A stretch of 37,644 bases of DNA from an uncultured bacterium (GCA_947088515.1 CAMUHA010000007.1:1-37644); one strand, 5' to 3'. Positions 1 through 8,695 are shown, counted from the stretch's first letter. The notes: generated by a model from the sequence alone, not told the origin. Made by a program: numbers and translations.

Positions 1-2
1 CA

Positions 3-86
3 AAAGTTTTACCAGCGCCTTTGGAGCTTCAAGACAAGCATTATTTCAGAAAACACGGGGAAAATGCTTATTATGGTCAAAATTAA
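3..86 (+). CDS. possible 3' end of an upstream gene (partial)
   Basis: One forward frame is open from the window edge to a TAA at 84-86 and would end in ...LQDKHYFRKHGENAYYGQN. The composition looks protein-like, but the other two forward frames are also open for a similar distance, so the frame is a guess. I cannot name a family. It stops four bases before the -35 box of the ABC-F leader promoter, which fits the end of an unrelated upstream gene. Confidence 0.25.
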   Translation, partial: KVLPAPLELQDKHYFRKHGENAYYGQN

Positions 87-89
87 TGA

Positions 90-118
90 TTGACAAAACA
101 AAAATTTTCTGATATGTT
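90..118 (+). promoter_or_regulatory. sigma-A promoter of the ABC-F leader
   Basis: TTGACA at 90-95 is a perfect -35 box. It is followed by a 17-base spacer and TATGTT at 113-118. Transcription would start near 125, just before the AAGGAG of the leader peptide. Confidence 0.7.
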
Positions 119-147
119 AAAATCACTAAATGTAAAGGAGATGTGTG

Positions 148-216
148 GATGTTTATTATTTCTACAAAATAACTAATTTCATAGGTTGTGTGTAGAAGAT
201 AAACATCTGTTTTTTT
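148..216 (+). terminator. attenuator terminator overlapping the leader peptide
   Basis: GATGTTTAT (148-156) pairs with ATAAACATC (199-207), and TTCTACA (160-166) pairs with TGTAGAA (191-197), across a small internal loop. A T-rich tail follows at 208-216. A ribosome on the leader peptide would occupy the 5' arm, so translation state can decide whether this terminator folds. Confidence 0.65.
149..172 (+). CDS. leader peptide MFIISTK upstream of the ABC-F genes
   Basis: A seven-codon ORF (MFIISTK, stop TAA at 170-172) follows AAGGAG at 135-140 with an 8-base spacing. The coding region from the ATG to about base 166 forms the 5' arm of a terminator-like hairpin (148-166 with 191-207). Such short hydrophobic leader peptides precede ABC-F and erm resistance genes, where an antibiotic-stalled ribosome prevents the terminator from forming. 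The FIIST core resembles the FVIST stretch of the ErmC leader peptide, which includes the stalling site; that resemblance is an inference from a short match. An alternative ATG at 141 lies directly against the ribosome site and is unlikely. Confidence 0.6.
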   Translation: MFIISTK

Positions 217-263
217 ATTTAAAATAATCCATATAATTGTTCATAATTTCCATAAGTAAACTC

Positions 264-292
264 TTAAAAGTATTGTATATTTATGGTAATAT
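264..292 (+). promoter_or_regulatory. possible second promoter before the ABC-F gene
   Basis: TTAAAA at 264-269, a 17-base spacer and TAATAT at 287-292, with a TG extended -10 element at 284-285. It lies between the two terminators. It would give a transcript still controlled by the second terminator. Both hexamers are imperfect. Confidence 0.35.
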
Positions 293-332
293 AGCAGTAG
301 TTATTGTTAGCTGCTTTGTGACAGGATATTTC

Positions 333-363
333 AGGTGCAGAAGTTTTCTTCTGCACCTTTTTT
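333..363 (+). terminator. second leader terminator, just upstream of the first ABC-F gene
   Basis: A perfect 11-bp stem AGGTGCAGAAG / CTTCTGCACCT (333-343 / 348-358) with a TTTT loop and a T run to 363. It sits 68 bases before the ATG of the ABC-F gene and after the promoter, so the gene can be read only by antitermination or read-through. Confidence 0.75.
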
Positions 364-431
364 CGTCCCAATATTTATATTGGAAAGAGTGGAAGAAAAA
401 ATGATTTTTATAATAATGGAGGAAAACCAAT

Positions 432-2000
432 ATGTCACAAATCAGTGTAAATAATCTAACTTTTTATTATGAAGGCAGCTATGATAATATTTTTGAAAAT
501 GTAACTTTTCAAATTGATACAGATTGGAAATTAGGCTTTGTAGCCAGGAATGGGAGGGGAAAAACCACTTTTCTCAAACTTTTAACAGGGCAATATGAAT
601 ACCAGGGAAATATAAGCTCCTCTGTTATTTTTGATTATTTTCCTTTTGAAGTTGATGACAAAAGCAAGAATACTATTGATGTAATTGAAAAAATATATCC
701 AGATTATGAGTTTTGGAAGGTATGCAGGGAATTAAATCAGTTAAATATGGATATGGAAATATTTTACAGACCCTTTTCAACATTGAGTAATGGAGAGCAA
801 ACCAGAGTAATGCTGGCACTGCTTTTTTCAAAGGAAAACAACTTTCTTTTGATTGATGAGCCTACAAATCATTTGGATATGGAAAGCAGGGAAGCGCTAA
901 AAGATTATTTGAATGATAAAAAAGGTTTTATTTTGGTATCCCATGACAGAAATTTTATGGATGGCTGTGTAAATCATGTTTTGGTTATTAACAAGACAAA
1001 TATAGAAGTCCAGCAGGGAAATTTCAGTTCCTGGTGGGAAAATAAAAAAAGACAGGATACTTTTGAACTTGCAGAAAATGAAAGGCTTAAAAAAGATATT
1101 AAAAGACTTACGGAATCTGCAAAAAAGACAAAACAGTGGGCTGACAATGTAGAAGCAACAAAGATTGGCGCCATGTCAGAAAAATATGAAAGGACAAGAG
1201 CTTATGTAGGTGAAAAATCACGTAGGATGCAAATGCGGCGTAAAAATCTGGAAAGAAGGCAGCAAAGGGATATTGAAGAAAAATCCGGGCTTTTAAAAAA
1301 TCTGGAAACAGTGGAAGAGTTAAAAATTAATCCTTTAAAACATTATAAAGACAAACTAACAGTAATGGAGAACTGTACGATTGTATACCAGAATAATATG
1401 TTTGGCAATGATATACCTCAAAACAATCAAAAGGAAATTGTAAATGGTTTTAATTTTGAAATAAAGCAGGGAGACAGGATTTTTTTAAAGGGAAGCAATG
1501 GATGCGGTAAGTCAAGTATATTGAAATGTATATTGGCAACATTGTGGGAAAAGAAAGAAAAAACCAGTAATTTATATTTATCAGAAAGTTCATTTCCAAT
1601 TTTGAAAGAAGGAAGGATTGAAATTCCAAACCAGTTTATTATTTCTTATTGCTCCCAGGATACTTCAATGCTTGGTGGGACATTAAAAGAATATGCTGAG
1701 AAAAATGACATTGATGAAACTTTGTTTTTGACACTGCTTAGAAAATTGGATTTTTCCAGAATACAGTTTGAAAAAAGAATAGAAGATTACAGCGGGGGAC
1801 AGAAGAAGAAAGTCCTGCTTGCCGGAAGTTTATGTACAAAGGCACATCTTTATATTTGGGATGAACCCCTTAATTTTATTGATGTTTTTTCAAGGATGCA
1901 GATAGAAGAACTTATATTAAAGTTTAAACCCACTATGCTGCTTGTTGAGCACGATAAGAGATTTATGGAAAATGTGGCTACCCATATTGTAAATATTTAA
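432..2000 (+). CDS. ABC-F ribosomal protection protein, Lsa-like (first copy)
   Basis: A cytoplasmic tandem-ABC ATPase of 522 aa without membrane segments. ABC-F proteins of this class enter the ribosomal E site and dislodge antibiotics (typically lincosamides, pleuromutilins and streptogramin A) from the peptidyl-transferase centre. NBD1 has a P-loop at about 38-46 (ARNGRGKTT, first Gly replaced by Ala), signature LSNGEQ (119-124) and Walker B LLIDEP. NBD2 has GSNGCGKSS (355-363), YSGGQ and IWDEP. Between them lies a basic, coiled-coil linker (about 205-295), the part that reaches the antibiotic site. The overall pattern, including NHLD and EHDKRF motifs, matches the Lsa family (about 490-500 aa). 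The start is supported by GGAGG at 418-422. It is preceded by a leader with two terminators, so induction by antibiotic is likely. The exact drug range cannot be read from sequence. Confidence 0.88.
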   Translation: MSQISVNNLTFYYEGSYDNIFENVTFQIDTDWKLGFVARNGRGKTTFLKLLTGQYEYQGNISSSVIFDYFPFEVDDKSKNTIDVIEKIYPDYEFWKVCRELNQLNMDMEIFYRPFSTLSNGEQTRVMLALLFSKENNFLLIDEPTNHLDMESREALKDYLNDKKGFILVSHDRNFMDGCVNHVLVINKTNIEVQQGNFSSWWENKKRQDTFELAENERLKKDIKRLTESAKKTKQWADNVEATKIGAMSEKYERTRAYVGEKSRRMQMRRKNLERRQQRDIEEKSGLLKNLETVEELKINPLKHYKDKLTVMENCTIVYQNNMFGNDIPQNNQKEIVNGFNFEIKQGDRIFLKGSNGCGKSSILKCILATLWEKKEKTSNLYLSESSFPILKEGRIEIPNQFIISYCSQDTSMLGGTLKEYAEKNDIDETLFLTLLRKLDFSRIQFEKRIEDYSGGQKKKVLLAGSLCTKAHLYIWDEPLNFIDVFSRMQIEELILKFKPTMLLVEHDKRFMENVATHIVNI

Positions 2001-2061
2001 GTATGAATTATTTTTCTTTTATAAAATGAAAATTTTTTTAAGAGGCAACAAGGAGGAGACA

Positions 2062-3609
2062 ATGGGTAAGATAATATTTGAAAAGGTTGATTTTCATTAT
2101 CCAGGGATATATTCGCCAGTTTTTGAAAAGGTTTCGATTTCTGTTGATACAAAGTGGAGGTTAGGTCTTATTGGACGCAATGGACGTGGAAAGACAACTT
2201 TACTTAAACTAATCAGTGGAGATTTAAGACAGACAGGTGGAAAAATTAAAAGAGATATTAATGTTGAATATTTTCCATATCAATATTTTGGAAATGTCAA
2301 AATAACTTTAAATGTAATTAAAGAATGTATTGGCGGATTATATAGTCTGGAACAACATTTAGATGATTCTTCCGTACTTGAAAAATATATGGAACTGGAT
2401 GGATTTAGTATTGAGGGAAAAATAAGAAAAGAGGCAGGAAAAATTGGGTTAAAGGATAATATACTTGACAGAGAATTTGAAACGCTATCTAGTGGTGAAA
2501 GAGCGAAGGCATTGATTATTTCATTATTTTTAAAACAAAATACATTTATTTTGCTTGATGAGCCTACCAATCATCTGGATGTACACGGAAAAGAAGAACT
2601 AAAAAATTATTTATTAAAAAAGCAGGGATTTATTCTTGTATCACACGACCAGACCTTTCTTGACAATGTGACAGACCATATACTTTCTATTAATAAGACA
2701 GATATAACTATAGAAAAAGGTAATTATACTACTTGGGAAAATAACAAAAAAATTGTTGAGGAATATGAGAGAAGGACAAATGAAAATCTGCAACATGAGA
2801 TTGCCAGAATGGAAAGTAATATTGTACAGAAAAGAAAGTGGGCGGATGTTTCAAATAAGCAGAAATATCATTTTGCTTCAAATAGCAGAACTGGTGGAGT
2901 TCAGGCATACCAGGGACAGGCAAAAAGAAGTGAAATGAAAATAAGAAAAGATATAGAAGAAAAAAAGAAGCTTCTTAGAAATTATGAAGAAAGCAGAAAG
3001 CTGGAATTTGAACAGGAGGAAAAAGAAGGATGGCTGATAAAAGTAGATGATTTAAATTTTTCGTATATAAAAGAAGAAAAGCTGATACAAAATCTGTCTT
3101 TGGAAATCAGAGAACATGATGCGGTATGGATACAGGGAAGGAATGGAAGTGGAAAGAGTACGCTTTTAAAATTAATAACTGGTAAAATTGTTCATTCATC
3201 TATAAGCTATAATGGTAATATTATTTTTTCGGTACTTCCCCAGGAAATAGATATGGCAAACTGTCAAAATGGAAGAGAATTTCTAAAAACAGAACTGGAC
3301 AATGAAAAAGAATATATCAGCAGTATACAGGTATGTGAAATGTTTGATATTACTGAAGATTTATTAAAAAAGCCATGTGATAGTTATAGCAGTGGGGAAA
3401 AGAAGAAAATTTATATGGCAAAGGTTTTAAGCAGGCGAAACCATGTAATTGTTTTGGATGAACCATTAAATTATATGGATATTATGTTCCGTAAACAATT
3501 TTTAAAAGCATTTGAACTGCTCCGGCCAACGGTTTTGCTGATAGAACATGATAGTTTCTTTTTACGGAACCTGGCCACAGTAATTGTAAATCTGGATGAA
3601 GAAAAATAA
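2062..3609 (+). CDS. ABC-F ribosomal protection protein, Lsa-like (second copy)
   Basis: A second tandem-ABC ABC-F protein of 515 aa, clearly paralogous to the gene 61 bases upstream and probably in the same transcript. NBD1 carries GRNGRGKTT (about 38-46), signature LSSGER and Walker B LLDEPTNHLD. NBD2 carries GRNGSGKST, YSSGEKKK and LDEPLNYMD. The inter-domain linker is lysine/arginine-rich. All catalytic Walker B glutamates are present, so both sites should be able to hydrolyse ATP. An in-frame ATG exists 36 bases upstream at 2026, but AAGGAGGA at 2050-2057 fits the ATG at 2062 much better. The two copies differ widely in the linker, so they may protect against different drugs or be staged in expression; this is inference. 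Confidence 0.86.
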   Translation: MGKIIFEKVDFHYPGIYSPVFEKVSISVDTKWRLGLIGRNGRGKTTLLKLISGDLRQTGGKIKRDINVEYFPYQYFGNVKITLNVIKECIGGLYSLEQHLDDSSVLEKYMELDGFSIEGKIRKEAGKIGLKDNILDREFETLSSGERAKALIISLFLKQNTFILLDEPTNHLDVHGKEELKNYLLKKQGFILVSHDQTFLDNVTDHILSINKTDITIEKGNYTTWENNKKIVEEYERRTNENLQHEIARMESNIVQKRKWADVSNKQKYHFASNSRTGGVQAYQGQAKRSEMKIRKDIEEKKKLLRNYEESRKLEFEQEEKEGWLIKVDDLNFSYIKEEKLIQNLSLEIREHDAVWIQGRNGSGKSTLLKLITGKIVHSSISYNGNIIFSVLPQEIDMANCQNGREFLKTELDNEKEYISSIQVCEMFDITEDLLKKPCDSYSSGEKKKIYMAKVLSRRNHVIVLDEPLNYMDIMFRKQFLKAFELLRPTVLLIEHDSFFLRNLATVIVNLDEEK

Positions 3610-3709
3610 TCTTTATTCATGTTCCTGGTTTTGTATGGATGTCATTTTTCCATATGTTTGAAAGTATCGAAAAATATGCTTTGACATGAAAAGCCAGTGG
3701 AAAATAACA

Positions 3710-3750
3710 ATCCAGACAACTCCATCAATGCAGGGTGGTGTTGTCTGGAT
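3710..3750. terminator. inverted repeat between convergent genes, possible terminator
   Basis: A perfect 11-bp inverted repeat, ATCCAGACAAC (3710-3720) and GTTGTCTGGAT (3740-3750). It lies between the converging second ABC-F gene and the EndoQ-helicase gene. The T-richness on either side is modest, so termination efficiency is uncertain. It is the only clear hairpin in the 152-base gap. Confidence 0.5.
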
Positions 3751-3761
3751 ATGGTCTTTAA

Positions 3762-6700
3762 TTAAGTGCAAATAAAATCAAATAAACTCATCTGAATTGC
3801 TGTTTCAGTTTTCTTTTCTTTTGATTTTTCCGGGGTTTCCCATTTCGTGTTCTCCGGTGGAATTTCATTTAAAAAGAGAGAGGCATCCTGTCCACAAACC
3901 AGAATCAGTTCTTCCTTGGCACGGGTCATGCCGACGTAACAAAGACGACGTTCTTCTTCCAAAGAGATTTCTGTATCTGTATTGTTATATTCCAAAGGAA
4001 AACGTCCCTTATCCATTCCGTAAAGGAAAACCACTGGAAATTCAAGTCCTTTGGAACCATGGAGTGTCATAAGATTTACTGTATCTGTGGTAATTTTTCT
4101 GCCTCCATTGCGTCTGATATCCCCGTCTTCACCAAAGGAAAGAGTGTGCAGAAAATCTTTCATGGTGGTATAAAGTACCGACATATTTATCAGTTTTTTT
4201 GTGGCATCCTGGTTTTTTGGTATAATATCCTCAAACCATTCTTCAAGAAGTTTTATAGGACGGATTTTATGAATCTTTTTCTGATATTTATCAGTTAGAT
4301 ATACAAAATCTTTTTCCCACTCTTTGCCCAAAAGGGAAAAAAGCAGCTTATTGCAGAGTTCCTTTGCCGGATTTTCCTGGGGATACAGTAAATGCCGGAA
4401 AAAATATAATGCTGTCCGTACTTCCTGCTCAGTCAGAAAATTTTCACGTCCCGCTACCTGATAAGGAATGCCCTCCTGCTTTAAACACTTTTCAAGTATT
4501 GCAGCCTGTCTGTGAGTGCGGTAGAGTATGGCAATATCTGAAAATCCCCGGATGGGATGTTCTCTGCCTTCCCTGTTTTCTTGTGTGTCAAGCATATCAA
4601 TTCCGCCAATCTGTCGGTTAATTTCTTTAGCAACAAAGATTGCCTCATGCCATTCGTCTTCTAATGGAACAATACATATGGGAAACCCATTTTTTTTCAT
4701 AGCTTTCATTCTGCGCTCATCTCCTTTATTATGAGAGATTACACCAAGAGAAGCCTGCAGAATATCTGAAGAAGAACGATAATTTTCCCTTAAACGGATG
4801 GTAATGGAATTTGGATAATCTATGGATAAGCGGTGAAAGATGCCTGAGTCACAGCCACGAAAGCCATATATAGACTGGTCTGGGTCACCAATAACAAAAA
4901 GTTCATTACCTCCACGCCTCCATTCCTTCATCAGCTGGTATTGAAGTGGATTAATATCCTGAAATTCGTCAATCAAAAGGTAAGAGAATCGCCTTCTTTC
5001 TAAAGCATTTTCCGGAATATCCTTTAATATATTTAATGTTTCCAAAAGCAAGTCGTCATAGTCCAGTGCACCGGATTTTTGTAATAAGTTTTGATAAAAT
5101 CCATATAATTGTATGTTTTTTTCTTCAGTCGTTGATAAGCCATTTTTGACTTTAGATAACTCCTGTAAAAATCTGTTGGGAGATTCTTTTCTTTTATATT
5201 CTAAAAGAGCTGTTTCTGCCAGCTCAATCTGAAGTCCTGTGTCTGCCAACACGAAAGACAGCCCGGCTTCTTTCAGAAAGTGGCTGCAAATGGCATGAAA
5301 AGTGCCAATCTGGATGGATGCTTGCAGGGATTTATCAGCCATACGGGTTTTCATTTCTTCTGCCGCTTTGCTGGTGAAGGTTACTGCTGTGATTTCTTCT
5401 TGAGAAATGTTGCGTACTTCAAGAAGATACTGTAGTCTGGCAATCAGAGTTTTGGTTTTTCCTGTGCCTGGTCCAGCAATGACTGCTATTGAAGGTCCAA
5501 TCTGTTCCACTGCTTTTTTCTGCTGGTCATTCAGTTCGTGGACAGGAAGAACTTTTTGTATGGTTTTTGTAACTTGTTTGCAGATTTCCGTTTTTGCTTC
5601 TGTAATATTGCTTTGCAAATTTTTGTGTTTTTGTTTATTATTCATATTAAGAAGTTCTGATGTTGTAAAAAGAGAAATTTGTCCTTCAAGTCTACTGATA
5701 TCCTGTGGTGTCAAAAGGCTTATTTTTCCATACTCTCCATCAAAACCCGGTGTGCGCTCTACCTGTCCTTTGCGCAATCTATCAATTCCTTCTGCAATAA
5801 GAGTTCCCGCTGTGTTTTGAATGTCTTTAATGGGTATCTTCCTTAAAATAGTAAATTCAGGGCCGAGAGTTTCGACCATGTGTTCATACTGATTCATGGC
5901 CTTTTTTCCTGTGGAGGAGATTCCCATTGAAGCTCCGATTACTTCTAAAAGGGGTACCATACTTTCAAAAGGACGGCCTTTAGGCAGGATAAATCCTTCT
6001 TTCCGGTTTGCAAGCTGCTCTACACGGTTTAGTACGCCAATGGTAATTTTCTTGCCGCATACCGGGCATATATTTCCGTATCTGGCTGTTTGAGAGGGAT
6101 TGATACACAGTCCGCATTTTCTGTGTCCGTCAAAATGATATTTTCCCTCTTCAGGGAAAAATTCAATGGTGCCAGCTAGTCCTATTCCTTCCTGAATGGC
6201 TTTGGCCAATCCTGTATAAGATAACTCTATATCAAATAAATTGGCCTCTCTTCCAAGTTTTGCAGGTGAATGGGCATCAGAATTTGAAATCAGAAAAAAG
6301 GGGTCCAATGCACCTACCCGCCAGTTCATAGGAGGGTCAGAAGAAAGTCCTGTTTCCAGTGCGTGTATATAAGGTGTCAGGTCTTCAAAACAGTCTTCAA
6401 TTTTGTCAAAACCGGAAAAAGCGCCAAACAAAGAAAAATGCGGCGTCCAGATATGGGCAGGTACAAAAATTCCTTGTGGGCAAACCTCCAACATAGTTTC
6501 CAGTAAATCACGGCAGGAAATTCCCAGAATAGGACGACCATCAGAATGAATGTTTCCAATCAGTTCCAGCCTCCTTGATAATATTTCTGCCGCTTCCAGT
6601 CCAGGAAGAATCAGAAGGCTGTGTACCTTCCGTACCCGTTCTCCCTTTTTATAGATAGAACTGATTTCTCCAGTGACTACAAAACGGGGCTTGTGACTGG

Positions 6701-6923
6701 AAGCGCCCGGAAGCCGGTATTCATTTTTCAAAACATATAGTCCGTCTTCCGCCGGTTCCAGCTTTTCTGATAGTTCCGCACGCCATGCGGGGTGGGTAAA
6801 ATCTCCAGTCCCTACAATATCTATTCCTTTTTTTCTTGCCCAGAAATCCAGATATTCCGGTGTACAGTCTTTGCTGGTTGCACGGGAATATCTGGAGTGA
6901 ATATGCAAATCTCCTATGTACAT
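3762..6923 (-). CDS. endonuclease Q-like PHP nuclease fused to a UvrD/PcrA-type helicase
   Basis: A 1053-aa fusion. Residues 1 to about 410 are an EndoQ-type PHP domain: metal ligands in DLHIHS (5-10), TGDFTH (39-44), PAHIW (155-159) and SNSDAHS (213-219), then a zinc ribbon C270-x2-C273...C286-x2-C289 followed by TIGVLNRVEQLA. EndoQ nicks DNA 5' of deaminated bases (uracil, hypoxanthine, xanthine). From about 465 on it is a superfamily 1A helicase: GPGTGKT (484-490), IDEFQD (651-656), GDPDQSIYGFRG (679-690), ENYRSS (713-718), TLHGSKGLEFP (953-963) and YVGMTRAKEE (996-1005). QISLF (415-419) at the domain junction and QMSLF (1044-1048) near the C terminus resemble beta-clamp binding motifs. 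The start follows an AAAGAGG site. It is a single gene, facing away from the next forward gene. Domain calls are firm; joint action in deamination repair is inference. Confidence 0.85.
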   Translation of the reverse strand: MYIGDLHIHSRYSRATSKDCTPEYLDFWARKKGIDIVGTGDFTHPAWRAELSEKLEPAEDGLYVLKNEYRLPGASSHKPRFVVTGEISSIYKKGERVRKVHSLLILPGLEAAEILSRRLELIGNIHSDGRPILGISCRDLLETMLEVCPQGIFVPAHIWTPHFSLFGAFSGFDKIEDCFEDLTPYIHALETGLSSDPPMNWRVGALDPFFLISNSDAHSPAKLGREANLFDIELSYTGLAKAIQEGIGLAGTIEFFPEEGKYHFDGHRKCGLCINPSQTARYGNICPVCGKKITIGVLNRVEQLANRKEGFILPKGRPFESMVPLLEVIGASMGISSTGKKAMNQYEHMVETLGPEFTILRKIPIKDIQNTAGTLIAEGIDRLRKGQVERTPGFDGEYGKISLLTPQDISRLEGQISLFTTSELLNMNNKQKHKNLQSNITEAKTEICKQVTKTIQKVLPVHELNDQQKKAVEQIGPSIAVIAGPGTGKTKTLIARLQYLLEVRNISQEEITAVTFTSKAAEEMKTRMADKSLQASIQIGTFHAICSHFLKEAGLSFVLADTGLQIELAETALLEYKRKESPNRFLQELSKVKNGLSTTEEKNIQLYGFYQNLLQKSGALDYDDLLLETLNILKDIPENALERRRFSYLLIDEFQDINPLQYQLMKEWRRGGNELFVIGDPDQSIYGFRGCDSGIFHRLSIDYPNSITIRLRENYRSSSDILQASLGVISHNKGDERRMKAMKKNGFPICIVPLEDEWHEAIFVAKEINRQIGGIDMLDTQENREGREHPIRGFSDIAILYRTHRQAAILEKCLKQEGIPYQVAGRENFLTEQEVRTALYFFRHLLYPQENPAKELCNKLLFSLLGKEWEKDFVYLTDKYQKKIHKIRPIKLLEEWFEDIIPKNQDATKKLINMSVLYTTMKDFLHTLSFGEDGDIRRNGGRKITTDTVNLMTLHGSKGLEFPVVFLYGMDKGRFPLEYNNTDTEISLEEERRLCYVGMTRAKEELILVCGQDASLFLNEIPPENTKWETPEKSKEKKTETAIQMSLFDFICT

Positions 6924-7074
6924 TTTATACCTCTTTATCTGCCTTATATATCAACTTGTGGTTATATCAAGTATATCTGATTTTAAAGGCTGATACAATG
7001 TTTTTACAGGATAGATTGTTATTGCTGTCAGTATATTAAGAAAATGTTAAGAAGTATAAAAAAGAAAATTTTTA

Positions 7075-7104
7075 TTCAAAATTACCAGATTTTTATGCTA
7101 TAAT
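7075..7104 (+). promoter_or_regulatory. extended -10 promoter of the DUF1538/PII-like pair
   Basis: TATAAT at 7099-7104 preceded by TGC (7096-7098), an extended -10 element, with TTCAAA at 7075-7080 as a weak -35 (18-base spacer). It lies about 30 bases before the TTG start of the DUF1538 gene. Confidence 0.6.
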
Positions 7105-7133
7105 GGTAACAATACTATTAAAAAGAAAGGCGT

Positions 7134-8681
7134 TTGATATCCTTGCATTTTAGTCGGTCAAAATTAAATGAAAAATTTTTAGAAACCTTAAAAGCGGTAT
7201 TTCCGATTCTGGCTATTGTATTAATATTATGTTTTACAATTACGCCGATTCCTCCAAGTATTTTAATGACGTTTCTGATAGGAGCGGTTATGCTGATTGT
7301 GGGAATGCTGCTTTTTAATGTTGGTGTGGAATTATCCATGACACCTATGGGAGAACGGGTAGGGACAATTATGACCAAGACCAGAAAACTGCCCGTCATA
7401 ATTTTGATAGGATTTGTTATGGGATTTATTATCACCATATCAGAGCCAGACTTGCAGGTACTTGCAGGGCAGATTTCTTCTATTCCGAACCTGGTGATTA
7501 TTTTATCAGTGGCAGCAGGTGTTGGAGTGTTTTTGGTAATAGCCCTGCTGCGTATGCTTTTTGGGGTTGCTCTGTCTCATTTTCTGGTATTTTTTTATGC
7601 GCTGGTGTTTATCCTTACTCTTTTTGTGCCTAAGGATTTTCTGGCAATTGCATTTGACTCCGGTGGTGTTACGACAGGACCTATGACGGTACCGTTTATT
7701 ATGGCATTTGGTATTGGTATTGCGGCAATCAGAAGTGATAAACATGCAGCGGACGACAGTTTTGGTCTTGTATCTTTATGTTCCGTAGGACCTATATTGG
7801 CAGTTTTGATATTGGGTATGATTTTTAATCCGGGACAGGGAGAAAGTGTTTCAGAGACTATACCAATTGTTGATAATACAGTGGATTTATGGAAATTGTT
7901 TACAAGGGGATTACCTACTTACATAAAAGAAATGGCCATTTCCCTTCTTCCCATTGTACTCTGTTTTGGGGTATTTCAGATGGTATCAAGGGATATTAAT
8001 AAGACAACTTTAATTAAAATTGGCATTGGACTTGTATATACATATATTGGCCTTGTACTTTTTCTTACAGGTGTGAATGTAGGTTTTATGCCGGCAGGTA
8101 ACTATCTGGGGCAGACCATTGCAAAGCTTCCCTATGCCTGGATTATTGTTCCCATTGGAATGATTATTGGTTACTTTATCGTACTTGCAGAGCCGGCAGT
8201 ATTTGTGCTTACAAAGCAGGTAGAAGAGATTACTTCCGGAGCGATTTCTGCCAGGGCAATGGGAACCAGTTTATCCATAGGCGTTTCCGTATCTGTGGGT
8301 CTTGCCATGATAAGGGTTCTGACAGGAATTTCCATTATGTGGTTTTTGGTTCCAGGCTATGGTCTTGCTATTTTGCTTACATTTTTTGTTCCGAAAATAT
8401 TTACGGCAATTGCATTTGACTCTGGTGGCGTGGCTTCCGGTCCTATGACAGCTACTTTTCTCCTTCCCTTTTCAATGGGAGCCTGTGGAGCGCTTGGAGG
8501 CAATATTATTACAGATGCCTTTGGAATTATTGCGATGGTGGCAATGACACCTCTTATTACAATTCAGGTTATGGGCATGGCTTTAAAGGTAAAAGAGAGT
8601 CTGCTGCGCAGAAAAGTGTTCGACAAAAAAACAGCTATACCTTTGGAAGCTTTCGGGGATATGGAAATTATTGAACTGTAG
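7134..8681 (+). CDS. DUF1538 integral membrane protein (duplicated transporter-like)
   Basis: A 515-aa, very hydrophobic protein with about a dozen membrane segments, matching DUF1538 proteins. It consists of two homologous halves: FDSGGVTTGPMTVPF in the first recurs as FDSGGVASGPMTATF in the second, and ISEPDLQVL recurs as LAEPAVFVL, as expected of an inverted- or direct-repeat channel or transporter. The substrate is unknown. No ATG exists near the 5' end; TTG at 7134 follows AAAGG closely, and a second TTG at 7143 is also possible. The PII-like gene begins 14 bases after its stop, so the two are co-transcribed. This resembles AmtB-GlnK pairs, and the PII-like protein probably gates this membrane protein. 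Confidence 0.8.
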   Translation: MISLHFSRSKLNEKFLETLKAVFPILAIVLILCFTITPIPPSILMTFLIGAVMLIVGMLLFNVGVELSMTPMGERVGTIMTKTRKLPVIILIGFVMGFIITISEPDLQVLAGQISSIPNLVIILSVAAGVGVFLVIALLRMLFGVALSHFLVFFYALVFILTLFVPKDFLAIAFDSGGVTTGPMTVPFIMAFGIGIAAIRSDKHAADDSFGLVSLCSVGPILAVLILGMIFNPGQGESVSETIPIVDNTVDLWKLFTRGLPTYIKEMAISLLPIVLCFGVFQMVSRDINKTTLIKIGIGLVYTYIGLVLFLTGVNVGFMPAGNYLGQTIAKLPYAWIIVPIGMIIGYFIVLAEPAVFVLTKQVEEITSGAISARAMGTSLSIGVSVSVGLAMIRVLTGISIMWFLVPGYGLAILLTFFVPKIFTAIAFDSGGVASGPMTATFLLPFSMGACGALGGNIITDAFGIIAMVAMTPLITIQVMGMALKVKESLLRRKVFDKKTAIPLEAFGDMEIIEL

Positions 8682-8695
8682 AAATGGGATGACGT

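Noticed and set aside
2003..2029. Mini-ORF MNYFSFIK between the two ABC-F genes, as a second leader peptide
   Set aside because: No ribosome site and no terminator hairpin follow it, so nothing supports attenuation there.
5407..5820. 137-codon forward ORF inside the EndoQ-helicase gene
   Set aside because: It lies opposite a gene with strongly conserved motifs, has no ribosome site and an odd Ser/Cys-rich composition; a shadow frame.
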